NCBI GenBank assembly: GCA_027364995.1
Contig: DAHXOG010000002.1
Coordinates: 1-25,572 of the forward strand
From: Candidatus Mancarchaeum sp.
GTDB taxonomy: Archaea > Micrarchaeota > Micrarchaeia > Micrarchaeales > Micrarchaeaceae
Reading direction: 5' to 3'
Length of the DNA: 25,572 nt
The position numbers were made by a program, and so were the translations under genes. Of the stretch, positions 15,892 through 22,483 are shown piece after piece (position 1 is the first letter of the stretch; the number at the start of each line of letters is the position of its first letter). Below the pieces are notes generated by a model, which searched no databases, was not told where the DNA came from, and saw nothing but the letters and a program-made list of their open reading frames with translations.

Positions 15892-15916
15892 AATGATAAA
15901 CATTTTGTTTATTGTT
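15892..15916. repeat. Strong inverted repeat between tRNA-Leu and the abiE promoter
   Basis: ATAAACA (15896-15902) and TGTTTAT (15906-15912) are perfect complements around TTT. Two G-T pairs and two A-T pairs extend the stem to 11 bp (15892-15916). On the tRNA strand no T-run follows, so a simple terminator is not obvious. An integrase arm site or the tRNA 3'-trailer structure are alternatives. Confidence 0.5.
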
Positions 15917-15957
15917 TGATTTTATATAATCAGTACGACAATGTAATCTCCTGTAAA

Positions 15958-16000
15958 ATGTGCAGGGGGTGAGATTTGAACTCACGAAGGCGCTAGGCCA
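15958..16000 (-). repeat. tRNA-proximal att-like direct repeat
   Basis: This is the 3' portion of the intact tRNA-Leu, from the variable arm through the discriminator plus CAT. It is the partner of 14404-14446 in the same orientation, and 15958-15982 is identical between the copies. Confidence 0.8.
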
Positions 16001-16069
16001 CAGGATCTTAAGTCCTGCGCGTTTTTCTGTGGCGATAACCTTGGCCAGACCAGACTCTGCCACCCCTGC
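15961..16069 (-). tRNA. tRNA-Leu(UAA) with about 24 extra nucleotides before the anticodon stem
   Basis: On the minus strand the acceptor GCAGGGG pairs perfectly with CCCCTGC, the discriminator is A, and CCA is not encoded. The anticodon arm is CAGGA-CTTAAGA-TCCTG with anticodon TAA. A 15-nt class II variable arm (GGC pairing with GCC) and the T-arm GTGAG-TTCAAAT-CTCAC follow. Between acceptor and anticodon stem there are 45 nt where about 20 are expected, so roughly 24 nt look like a non-canonical intron next to or in the D-arm. TCTG/CAGA and TGGC/GCCA separated by a 3-nt bulge form a bulge-helix-loop in this part, but I could not place splice sites that give a perfect D-arm. It lies 12 bp downstream of the PAC2 gene on the same strand, and its 3' end is the island's attachment repeat. 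Confidence 0.9.
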
Positions 16070-16081
16070 ATAGAAGTTAAT

Positions 16082-16870
16082 TTATGCGTACATTGACGGA
16101 CCTGCTGCGTCAGCCGCGTTTTTGTAACTTTCATTGGACTGCTTGTTTTTATTTATTATGTCGCGCACCTTGGCCTCTACCAATTTAGCTTCCTTTTCCA
16201 ATTCTGTTATGTCTATATTCAGATCCATTGTTTTGTTTAACGCCTTTATCGCTATTTCGGCATATTTCGGGTCCACTACCCTTTGGTCCACTTGAATTAG
16301 TATGTTTGTGTCGGATATTTTATTAGCCGCAGAATTTATCATGAGCAACGCGCTTATGCCGGTTGATACGCCTTCGCTTATTATGTTTATCCCGCTTTTC
16401 TTCAATTTCGCAGCCAAATCCATGTTTGACACTACTGCATATACTGCTTCTGCCTGCGCCTCTTCTTCCTTTTGCTTCTGGTCATTTGGCTCCTCAAGAG
16501 CTTGTATTGGCGTTTGGCTCGGCATGCCGCCTATCGAGATTATTTCATTTATTTTATTTTCTTTGACAAACTCTGATATCTTTTTTGCCATTATGTATGT
16601 CATTTCTTGGGGTATTGCAAATTCCGCGAATATCACAACAAGTTTGTGCTTCTGTGAATGGTATATGCGTACTGGATGCATAGGGATCGAATTATGTATC
16701 GAGACCAATGGCGGAAATGCTTGGCTGTCGAAGTATCCATAATATTCCATGCCCAACTTTTCTATCATGTAGCTTAGAGCCATAGGCCCTACAAGCCCCA
16801 CACCTGGAAAGCCTTCGACGAGCGTAAATCCATTTATCTTTTTTTCTGAAACTAGTTTTATCTCCAACAT
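16082..16870 (-). CDS. PAC2-family protein (proteasome assembly chaperone-like)
   Basis: The family includes the eukaryotic proteasome assembly chaperone PAC2 and archaeal PbaA/PbaB-like proteins. The hallmark N-terminal segment is present: 'LVEGFPGVGLVGPMALSYMI' at about 17-36, then 'EYYGYFDSQAFPPLVSIHN' and 'HPVRIYHSQKHKLVVIFAEF'. The centre has 'EIISIGGMPSQ' and an acidic Gln/Glu insert near 130-142. The C-terminus (about 205-262) is a charged helix that fades into a low-complexity tail. ATG 16870 has GTGAT 3 nt upstream and a TATA box about 36 bp upstream. Whether it acts on the proteasome here is inference from the family; no proteasome gene is in the window. Confidence 0.88.
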   Translation of the reverse strand: MLEIKLVSEKKINGFTLVEGFPGVGLVGPMALSYMIEKLGMEYYGYFDSQAFPPLVSIHNSIPMHPVRIYHSQKHKLVVIFAEFAIPQEMTYIMAKKISEFVKENKINEIISIGGMPSQTPIQALEEPNDQKQKEEEAQAEAVYAVVSNMDLAAKLKKSGINIISEGVSTGISALLMINSAANKISDTNILIQVDQRVVDPKYAEIAIKALNKTMDLNIDITELEKEAKLVEAKVRDIINKNKQSNESYKNAADAAGPSMYA

Positions 16871-16900
16871 GTAATCACATGATTAATTATTGACGCGCAA

Positions 16901-16910
16901 GCTTATAAGG
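16901..16910 (-). promoter_or_regulatory. TATA box of the PAC2-family gene
   Basis: The minus strand reads CCTTATAAGC, about 36 bp before ATG 16870, leaving room for a short leader with the GTGAT ribosome-binding site. Confidence 0.45.
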
Positions 16911-16982
16911 ATTTAGCAGGCGCAGCTTAATCTTTGTGTCTGGCAATAAAAATATGCATTTAGCTTATTATAATTTGCAATT

Positions 16983-17012
16983 GCGAGGAGGAATTGAACT
17001 CTTTCGAGGGTA
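16983..17012 (-). pseudogene. Possible second tRNA 3'-end fragment
   Basis: On the minus strand this reads as a T-arm-like segment, AGTTCAATTCC, a one-mismatch B-box, followed by CTCCTCGC as a possible acceptor 3' strand. The 5' T-stem side does not pair well, and no matching 5' half of a tRNA lies upstream. It may be a decayed tRNA end like the one at 14404, or chance. On the plus strand the same bases contain GAGGAGG. Confidence 0.25.
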
Positions 17013-17032
17013 TTACGAGGATAAATTTGCAT

Positions 17033-17046
17033 AGTTATTTAAATTT
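17033..17046 (+). promoter_or_regulatory. TATA box of the H1-like protein gene
   Basis: AGTTATTTAAATTT is centred about 23 bp before ATG 17063, which supports this ATG and a leaderless mRNA over the in-frame TTG at 16994. Confidence 0.5.
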
Positions 17047-17062
17047 AACCATGGAATTAGTT

Positions 17063-17449
17063 ATGGTGAAAATAATGCCACAAAAAATAAGCAGCGATAG
17101 GATAGAAAGGGAAGATGGATTCCTTTACTACCTTGGCAAAGACGGGTACGTATGGAAAACCCCTATGAAGATGAATAAAAGGGGAAGAAAAGGCAGGGTA
17201 GGAGAAGAGAGGATATCTAGGGAAGATGGATTCCTGTATTACATAGACGGAAACGGATATGTGGTAAGGACAAAGATGAACAGGGGCGGAAGAGCACGCG
17301 GCTCAGGGGCGAGAAGAAAAGCTTCAAGCGCGAGAAGGCCTGCAAAGAAGAGCTCTGCAAAGAGAAGCTCTGCAAGGAAGCCAATGAAAAAAGCAGCGGC
17401 TAAAAAAAGACCATCTAAGATGAGCTCTGCAAAGAAAAGAAGGAGATAA
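17063..17449 (+). CDS. Small basic protein: duplicated DGFLYY motif plus histone-H1-like tail
   Basis: I do not recognise a named family. Residues 13-36 and 50-72 are two copies of a motif, R-I-x-R-E-D-G-F-L-Y-Y-(L/I)-x-x-(D/N)-G-Y-V-x-(K/R)-T, joined by a basic linker. Residues 73-128 are almost entirely Lys, Arg, Ser, Ala and Pro, with SSAKR/SSARK/SSAKK repeats like the tails of eukaryotic histone H1 or bacterial HctA/AlgP-type proteins. This suggests a nucleic-acid-binding protein, perhaps chromatin- or ribosome-associated, with the twin motif as a small beta unit; that is inference. The start at 17063 follows a TATA box with leaderless spacing. The in-frame TTG at 16994 would add 23 residues, with GAGGAGG only 2 nt before it. 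The stop codon lies at the tip of a terminator hairpin. Confidence 0.8.
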   Translation: MVKIMPQKISSDRIEREDGFLYYLGKDGYVWKTPMKMNKRGRKGRVGEERISREDGFLYYIDGNGYVVRTKMNRGGRARGSGARRKASSARRPAKKSSAKRSSARKPMKKAAAKKRPSKMSSAKKRRR

Positions 17450-17483
17450 ATAATCTCCTTCCTTGGAGCTCTTCTATTTTTTT
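17439..17483 (+). terminator. Hairpin plus T-run terminator of the H1-like gene
   Basis: GAAGGAGAT (17439-17447) and ATCTCCTTC (17453-17461) form a perfect 9-bp stem around a 5-nt loop that holds part of the TAA stop codon. A run of seven T follows at 17477-17483. Confidence 0.6.
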
Positions 17484-17493
17484 ATATATGAAA

Positions 17494-17514
17494 CCCACGG
17501 CTGAATGTCGTGGG
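17494..17514. repeat. Solitary hairpin resembling IS200/IS605-type or TnpB-associated end structures
   Basis: CCCACGGC (17494-17501) pairs with GTCGTGGG (17507-17514) over an 8-bp stem with one G-T pair and a TGAAT loop, preceded by GAAA. CCCACGGC...GCCGTGGG hairpins of this form are common at the right end of IS200/IS605/IS1341 elements. No tnpA or tnpB remains nearby, so at most this is a relic. Confidence 0.4.
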
Positions 17515-17563
17515 ATATACACGTATGGCCTTAGCGATATTAGAGACATAAGCACCATAAAGA

Positions 17564-17584
17564 ATGTACATGAATATCGTACAT
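17564..17584. repeat. Inverted repeat downstream of the DUF192 gene
   Basis: ATGTAC (17564-17569) and GTACAT (17579-17584) are perfect complements with a 9-nt spacer. It lies about 45 bp beyond the stop of the minus-strand DUF192 gene and could be its 3' hairpin; no T-run follows clearly. Confidence 0.4.
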
Positions 17585-17627
17585 GCCATACAAAATAAGT
17601 TAAGCCAGTCTTGTTGTAATGTTGAAT

Positions 17628-18029
17628 TCATTCGTTAGGGTATGCCACTTTTGTAAGATTGGTTATGCCGTTGCTCTTTACAAACCCGGAATTCAGTTCA
17701 ATTATGTACATCGCATCGGTAGTTGGATAATAGGTCTTGCATAATATTTTATGGCATGGAGGCAATGCCTCCGTAATAGTAACTATTTTCATCCCTGAAT
17801 CAAGCCATATTACGTCTATGGGAAATCTCATATTCTTCATCCATATGCCCAATGCGCTTTCATTTGAAAATTTGAAGAGCATGCATTTGTCTTGCGGCAA
17901 TTCCTCCATGTACATAAGCCCTATCATGCGCTTTATGAAAGAGTCAGCTATTATGGCCTTAAGCTCTATGCCGCCTATTCGCAGCGTGGTCTCGCTGTAG
18001 CTCAATCTTTTCCTGATAAAATTCAGCAT
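17628..18029 (-). CDS. DUF192 family protein
   Basis: The family signature is clear in the centre: 'RMIGLMYMEELPQDKCMLFKF' and 'ALGIWMKNMRFPIDVIWLDSG', followed by 'KIVTITEALPPC' and a terminal 'MYIIELNSGFVKSNGI'. At 133 residues it is of normal length. DUF192 proteins are small beta proteins of unknown function; many carry a signal peptide, but this one has no convincing one (N-terminus MLNFIRKRLSYSE). It starts 3 bp after the stop of the aldehyde dehydrogenase gene, without an obvious Shine-Dalgarno, so it is probably translated from the same transcript by coupling. Confidence 0.9.
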   Translation of the reverse strand: MLNFIRKRLSYSETTLRIGGIELKAIIADSFIKRMIGLMYMEELPQDKCMLFKFSNESALGIWMKNMRFPIDVIWLDSGMKIVTITEALPPCHKILCKTYYPTTDAMYIIELNSGFVKSNGITNLTKVAYPNE

Positions 18030-18032
18030 TAA

Positions 18033-19664
18033 TTAACCCGTTACGGAAAAGCTTTGCTCCCTCATGAATTGCTGCAGGTAGAACTTGCTGCCGGTTCCTT
18101 TCCCTGTAAGGCTGCTGCCCTTCCATCCTACAAACGTGTGCATGCCGACTATGGCTCCGGTCGTTGCGCTTATGGATCGGTTAACATATACTGTGCCCGC
18201 TTCTATCCTCTGCTCGAATTCCTTTATTTCAGACCTGTTTTTGCTGTAGAGGCCTGCAGTCAGCCCGTATTCGACGTCGTTGGCCATTTTTATCGCCTCG
18301 CCGAATTCCTTGAAGCTTTCTATGGTTATGAATGGAAGGAAAAGCTCCGTATGCACAAGCTCGTGCTCATGGCGTATTTCTACTATTACAGGCTCCACAT
18401 AAAACCCGTCCATGTCGTTTTTTACGCGTGCGCCACCGTAAAGCAGCCTGCCTGCGGATTTGGCCTTAGCCACCGATTCCACATACCTGGAATACGCGCC
18501 TTCGCTTATTAATGGGCCTATGTAATTTTCCTTTTGCAGCGGATTGCCTATCTTTAGGCTCCTTACCCGCTCCAAAAGCTTGCTTATGAAAACCTCCTTT
18601 ATGGATTCATGCACGTATACCCTTGAGAGAGCGCTGCATTTTTGGCCTGCAAATCCGAATGCGGCACTGACTATGCCTTCTACGGCGTCGCCTATTTCCG
18701 CATACTTGGATACTATTGCGGGATTCTTGCCCCCCATCTCTACTACGAATATTTTCTGGGTGCCGTGCGAGTATGAATTCGCTGCCATGCGCATGCCTGT
18801 TTCCCTTGAGCCAGTAAATGCTATTCCGCTCACATCCTCGCTTATTGATAATTCGTCCCCTACCTCGGAGCCTGGGCCGGTGACATAGTTCAAGACGCCG
18901 TCCGGCATTCCGGATTCGCTGAAAATCTTGTATATATTAAGCCCTGTCAGCATTGACATGTTGTCTGTGGAGGAAGGCTTGAATACCACTGTGTTGCCCG
19001 TTATCATAGCCGCGGTAGCCATGCCTACTGATATAGATATCGGGAAATTGAATGGGGCTATTACTCCAAAAACCCCGTATGGCTTAAGCTTTATGCTTAT
19101 CTTTTCAAGTTTTTCAGAGGGTGCGCCCTGGAATCCCGCGCTCACTTTAACTGTGCTCTGGCCTATAGTATTTTTCCTTGAATATCCCTTGTTCCTTTCC
19201 ATTTCCGCAACATAATAATTTATGAAGTCTATGGCCTCGTCCACCTCCCCTACCGATTCATAGCGAGATTTTCCGTTTTCATAGCTCAGTATTGCAGCCA
19301 ATTCGAACTTCTTTTCCCTGAATTTCTTGACCGCTTTCTTGAATATCTCAAGCCTCTTCCTGTAATCCATAACGCTCCAGGAAGCAAATGCCGCCTTGGC
19401 TTGCGCTATGGCTTTTCTGGCATCGTCCCTTGAGCCTTTCTGGAATTTTCCTATTATTATTCGCCTGTCTATTGGAGACCTTTCTTCAAGCAGATCGGAG
19501 GATAATACCTCTTTCCCATTCACGTACATGGGCCATGTCTTTCCGAAAGATGCCAAGGCCGCCTTTGCAGCTTGATCGAAAAGCTCATCGAACCTCTGCT
19601 CTTGGCCTTGCTCAAGCATTTTCTTATAAGTTGACTCATTTGAGAATATAGCTGACGCCATCAT
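18033..19664 (-). CDS. Aldehyde dehydrogenase, 1-pyrroline-5-carboxylate dehydrogenase-like
   Basis: An NAD(P)-dependent aldehyde dehydrogenase of 543 residues. Visible are the oxyanion Asn206 in 'APFNFPIS', the coenzyme-binding 'FTGSRETG' (283-290), general-base Glu309 in 'VVEMGGKN' and nucleophile Cys343 in 'GFAGQKCSALSR'. The length, 'GPGSEVGDEL' and the C-terminal 'NRSISATTGAIVGMHTF...GKGTGSKFYLQQFM' resemble P5C (glutamate semialdehyde) dehydrogenases of proline breakdown, but where those have PFGG this protein has HTFVGW, so the substrate may differ. No proline dehydrogenase is in the window. ATG 19664 directly follows GGTGAT; M2 at 19661 has slightly better spacing. A TATA box at 19681-19692 predicts a very short leader. 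DUF192 follows 3 bp later. Confidence 0.87.
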   Translation of the reverse strand: MMASAIFSNESTYKKMLEQGQEQRFDELFDQAAKAALASFGKTWPMYVNGKEVLSSDLLEERSPIDRRIIIGKFQKGSRDDARKAIAQAKAAFASWSVMDYRKRLEIFKKAVKKFREKKFELAAILSYENGKSRYESVGEVDEAIDFINYYVAEMERNKGYSRKNTIGQSTVKVSAGFQGAPSEKLEKISIKLKPYGVFGVIAPFNFPISISVGMATAAMITGNTVVFKPSSTDNMSMLTGLNIYKIFSESGMPDGVLNYVTGPGSEVGDELSISEDVSGIAFTGSRETGMRMAANSYSHGTQKIFVVEMGGKNPAIVSKYAEIGDAVEGIVSAAFGFAGQKCSALSRVYVHESIKEVFISKLLERVRSLKIGNPLQKENYIGPLISEGAYSRYVESVAKAKSAGRLLYGGARVKNDMDGFYVEPVIVEIRHEHELVHTELFLPFITIESFKEFGEAIKMANDVEYGLTAGLYSKNRSEIKEFEQRIEAGTVYVNRSISATTGAIVGMHTFVGWKGSSLTGKGTGSKFYLQQFMREQSFSVTG

Positions 19665-19680
19665 ATCACCCTGTATTAAC

Positions 19681-19692
19681 AGTATATTTTAA
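19681..19692 (-). promoter_or_regulatory. TATA box of the aldehyde dehydrogenase-DUF192 operon
   Basis: The minus strand reads AAAATATACT, centred about 23 bp before ATG 19664. A second TATA-like sequence (GGTATAAAC) lies about 20 bp further upstream. Confidence 0.45.
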
Positions 19693-19780
19693 CAACAAAT
19701 ATGTTTATACCTTTATCCGAGCTTGAATATATTGTAGAGCATTTCAAAAATTTAGGGTTAAGTTTTAAATACTATCATAG

Positions 19781-19800
19781 TTATAACCGAGTTATAATTA
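19781..19800 (+). promoter_or_regulatory. suf operon promoter with palindromic operator candidate
   Basis: TTATAAC-CGA-GTTATAA (19781-19797) is a perfect inverted repeat with 7-bp arms. Its right arm is part of the TATA box (TTATAATTA, 19792-19800), about 32 bp before the sufB ATG at 19829. A protein bound here would block TBP. The natural candidate is the HTH protein encoded within the operon (22476-22802). Confidence 0.6.
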
Positions 19801-19828
19801 AACGCGTAATTGATGTATAGTGATTGTT

Positions 19829-21244
19829 ATGGCCAATGATGGAACGCAGGACGTTATGCAAAAGGAAGACGAATATATGCAGAGGTACGGCTTTAAGACC
19901 AAGGATGATTATGAGGTTATAATAAAGGGATTGTCGGAGGCCACAATAAGGCAATTGTCAAAAAGCAAGAATGAGCCCGAGTGGATGCTGGAAAAAAGGC
20001 TTTTGGGATATAAGATATTCAAGGAAAAGCCCGTGCCGAAATGGGGGCCAGATCTTAGCAATATAGACTATGACGATATTTACTATTACTTAAAGCCTAA
20101 CGCAAAAAAGAGCGACTCGTGGGATAACGTTCCAAAGGACATAAAGGACACGTTCGATAAGCTGGGCATACCTGAATCCGAGCGTAAATTCTTTGCCGGT
20201 GCCGAAGCGCAATTTGACTCTGAGGTGGTATACCATCACGTAAAGGAGGAGCTGGACAGGCTTGGCGTAATATTTACAGATATGGACACGGCAGTAAGGG
20301 AGCATCCTGACTTGGTCAAAAAATATTTTGGCAATATAATACCGCCAAACGACAACAAGTACGCAGCGCTAAACACCGCAGTGTGGTCAGGAGGATCTTT
20401 TATATATGTGCCAAAAGGCGTTAAGCTTTCCATGCCTTTACAGGCGTATTTCAGGATAAACGCTGAAAAGGCAGGACAGTTTGAGCGCACATTAATAATA
20501 GCGGAGGAGGGAAGCGAGATTGTTTATATAGAAGGGTGCACCGCACCGATATACATAAGCTCTTCTTTGCATGCTGCTGTTGTGGAGCTTGTGGCGCACA
20601 AGAATGCGCACATACGCTATGTTACAGTACAGAATTGGTCAAAGAATGTTTACAACCTGGTAACGCAAAGGGCATTCGTGTACGAGAACGGGAATGTGGA
20701 ATGGATAGATGCAAATATAGGAAGCAAGGTAAATATGAAATACCCGAGCGTATTCCTTAAGGAGGAGGGAGCCAGGGGCGAGATACTTTCAATAGCAGTT
20801 GCGGGAGAGAACCAGACACAGGATTCCGGAGGCAAGGCCTACCATCTTGCTCCAAATACCACTTCGCAGATAATCTCAAAGAGCATATCCAAGGGAAGCG
20901 GAGTGACCTCATACCGCGGGCTAGTCCATATAGACAAAAAGGCGTATAACTCCAAATCAAGCGTAAAATGCGATGCGCTGCTGCTTGACAGGCAGGCGAA
21001 AACCAATACGTATCCGTACAACGAGATATATGCTGATGACGCATTCGTAAGCCATGAGGCCACTGTGGGCAGGCTTGCCGAGGACGATTTGTTCTATATG
21101 ATGTCAAGAGGGCTTAAGGAGGATGATGCGATTGCAACTGCCGTTCTGGGGTTCATAGAGCCATTGGTGAAGGTTCTACCATTGGAATACTCGTTGGAAT
21201 TAAAACGCTTGATAAAGCTGGACACCACGAATTCAATAGCTTGA
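19829..21244 (+). CDS. sufB: Fe-S cluster assembly scaffold protein SufB
   Basis: Scaffold subunit of the SufBC2D complex that builds Fe-S clusters in the cytoplasm. It carries 'KYFGNIIPPNDNKYAALNTAVWSGGSFIYVPKGVKL', here spread over two blocks, then 'YIEGCTAP', 'SSVKCDALLLD' with Cys381 (equivalent to the functional Cys405 of E. coli SufB), and 'FVSHEATVGRLAEDDLFYM' with His409-Glu410. At 471 residues it is of normal length. ATG 19829 is preceded by GTGAT at 19820-19824 with 4-nt spacing; the in-frame GTG at 19820 is part of that site. It is the first gene of the operon, and sufD follows after 9 bp. Confidence 0.97.
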   Translation: MANDGTQDVMQKEDEYMQRYGFKTKDDYEVIIKGLSEATIRQLSKSKNEPEWMLEKRLLGYKIFKEKPVPKWGPDLSNIDYDDIYYYLKPNAKKSDSWDNVPKDIKDTFDKLGIPESERKFFAGAEAQFDSEVVYHHVKEELDRLGVIFTDMDTAVREHPDLVKKYFGNIIPPNDNKYAALNTAVWSGGSFIYVPKGVKLSMPLQAYFRINAEKAGQFERTLIIAEEGSEIVYIEGCTAPIYISSSLHAAVVELVAHKNAHIRYVTVQNWSKNVYNLVTQRAFVYENGNVEWIDANIGSKVNMKYPSVFLKEEGARGEILSIAVAGENQTQDSGGKAYHLAPNTTSQIISKSISKGSGVTSYRGLVHIDKKAYNSKSSVKCDALLLDRQAKTNTYPYNEIYADDAFVSHEATVGRLAEDDLFYMMSRGLKEDDAIATAVLGFIEPLVKVLPLEYSLELKRLIKLDTTNSIA

Positions 21245-21253
21245 AGGGATAAT

Positions 21254-22483
21254 ATGGCATACGAAGAACAGCAAGAGCACACAGGAACGGCCCAGAAGTA
21301 TTTGGAAGTGCCGTTTGAAGTGGAGCCCTTATACAAAAAATATTTCGTAAACATGGACCTCAAGGACTTTGAGTCTAAGTTAGTTAAGCACGATATGCTC
21401 GACGGATACGATGAGAATATACTGAAGCCCATATATGCGGTTACCGGGATAAAGTTTGATGCCGTGATTTACAACGGCGCAATAGCAAAGGGATCGCCCC
21501 AACTTAATGAGATAGAAGGAAAAAAGGCAGAGATGATAAAAAGCGCTATGCCTTTGGACAGGCTAATTGCTTTTTCGAATGATTTTCCATCAGAGAACAT
21601 CGGCATAGATATCCAAAAGCCCGTCGTAATCAATATGCTATTTTATAATAATGGGAAATATAGCCTTCCATCCAACATGTTTTTCGAGGTTGGGAAAGGC
21701 GTTAATGCCACGGTGAACGAGTTTTTTGTATCTGGCGAGAATGCCGAAAATTCACTTAACGCTTCAGTACAGGTTTTTAATGTTGGAGAAGGGGCTAACA
21801 TAGAGATAAACGAAATGCATTGCGAATCGGAACATTCCACAGTTCTTGTCACGCGCTCCATGAAAACCGATGACAATGCACATGTTGACTTCAACGCTTT
21901 TTATACAGGAGGTATTGCAAGCAGGAACAGGAGCATCTTTAATAATTCCGGATACGGCTCTGTGATAAATTCGAATGAAGCAGTAGTCGGCACTGGCTCA
22001 CAGAAATTCGATTTGAACACCAGGATGACAAACCTGAAATCAAAAAGCGTTTGCAACTATGATATACGGACGGTTCTTGCGGACAGCTCATACGGCATAG
22101 TAAAAAGCTTTGCGAAGATGTTAAAGGATGCCGAGGGTTCCGAATCGCATATAAATGAGCGCGGGCTGATATACGACAAGAACGCAAGGATAAGCATGAT
22201 GCCGGACATGTCAATAGACGAGAGCTTCGTAAAAGCTTCGCATTCCAGTTCGACATCGCCGATACCTGAAGAAGACATATTCTACCTGTCAAGCAGAGGT
22301 GTTGATAAGGATATGGCACGCTTCTTAGTGGGCAGCGGATTGATATACGAATCGCTTAAAAAGATTAAAAACTCCGAAGCGCGCACATTCGCGATGCGCA
22401 TGGCGCATTATAGATTAGAAAGCAGAAGGATAGGATTGCCCGAAATTAACGAGCTTAAAAATTATGGTGTATGGTATGAATAA
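21254..22483 (+). CDS. sufD: Fe-S cluster assembly protein SufD
   Basis: Partner of SufB in the scaffold heterodimer. It is more divergent than SufB, but the family core is clear: 'SLNASVQVFNVGEGANIEINE', 'GSGSQKFDLNTRMTNL'-type beta-helix sequence near 255, and the C-terminal 'SFVKASHSSSTSPIPEEDIFYLSSRGV'. His330 in that block corresponds to His360 of E. coli SufD, a cluster-assembly residue at the SufB interface. At 409 residues it is typical. The N-terminal 60 residues are variable, as usual for SufD. ATG 21254 follows sufB by 9 bp with GGGAT upstream. Its 3' end overlaps the HTH gene by 8 bp. Confidence 0.93.
   Translation: MAYEEQQEHTGTAQKYLEVPFEVEPLYKKYFVNMDLKDFESKLVKHDMLDGYDENILKPIYAVTGIKFDAVIYNGAIAKGSPQLNEIEGKKAEMIKSAMPLDRLIAFSNDFPSENIGIDIQKPVVINMLFYNNGKYSLPSNMFFEVGKGVNATVNEFFVSGENAENSLNASVQVFNVGEGANIEINEMHCESEHSTVLVTRSMKTDDNAHVDFNAFYTGGIASRNRSIFNNSGYGSVINSNEAVVGTGSQKFDLNTRMTNLKSKSVCNYDIRTVLADSSYGIVKSFAKMLKDAEGSESHINERGLIYDKNARISMMPDMSIDESFVKASHSSSTSPIPEEDIFYLSSRGVDKDMARFLVGSGLIYESLKKIKNSEARTFAMRMAHYRLESRRIGLPEINELKNYGVWYE

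Larger units (their letters stand above)
14404..16000 (-). mobile_element. Mini-island at tRNA-Leu carrying an AbiE toxin-antitoxin pair
   Basis: Direct repeats of the tRNA-Leu 3' end bound a segment of about 1.6 kb. The proximal copy completes the functional tRNA and the distal copy is a decaying fragment, the classic result of integrase-mediated insertion into a tRNA 3' end. The cargo is only abiEi and abiEii, packed so tightly that the toxin stop codon overlaps the distal repeat. There is no integrase, replication gene or other cargo, so this is either a remnant of a larger element or a small element mobilised in trans. Palindromes occur near both ends (14384-14405 and 15892-15916). Confidence 0.72.

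Noticed and set aside
16994..17062. TTG start with GAGGAGG upstream for the H1-like protein
   Set aside because: The purine tract is only 2 nt from the TTG, the added 23 residues look unlike the rest of the protein, and a TATA box within the extension places transcription start at ATG 17063.
16981..17070. Complete second tRNA gene on the minus strand
   Set aside because: Only a T-arm-like 3' piece is present; no acceptor 5' strand, D-arm or anticodon arm could be found upstream.
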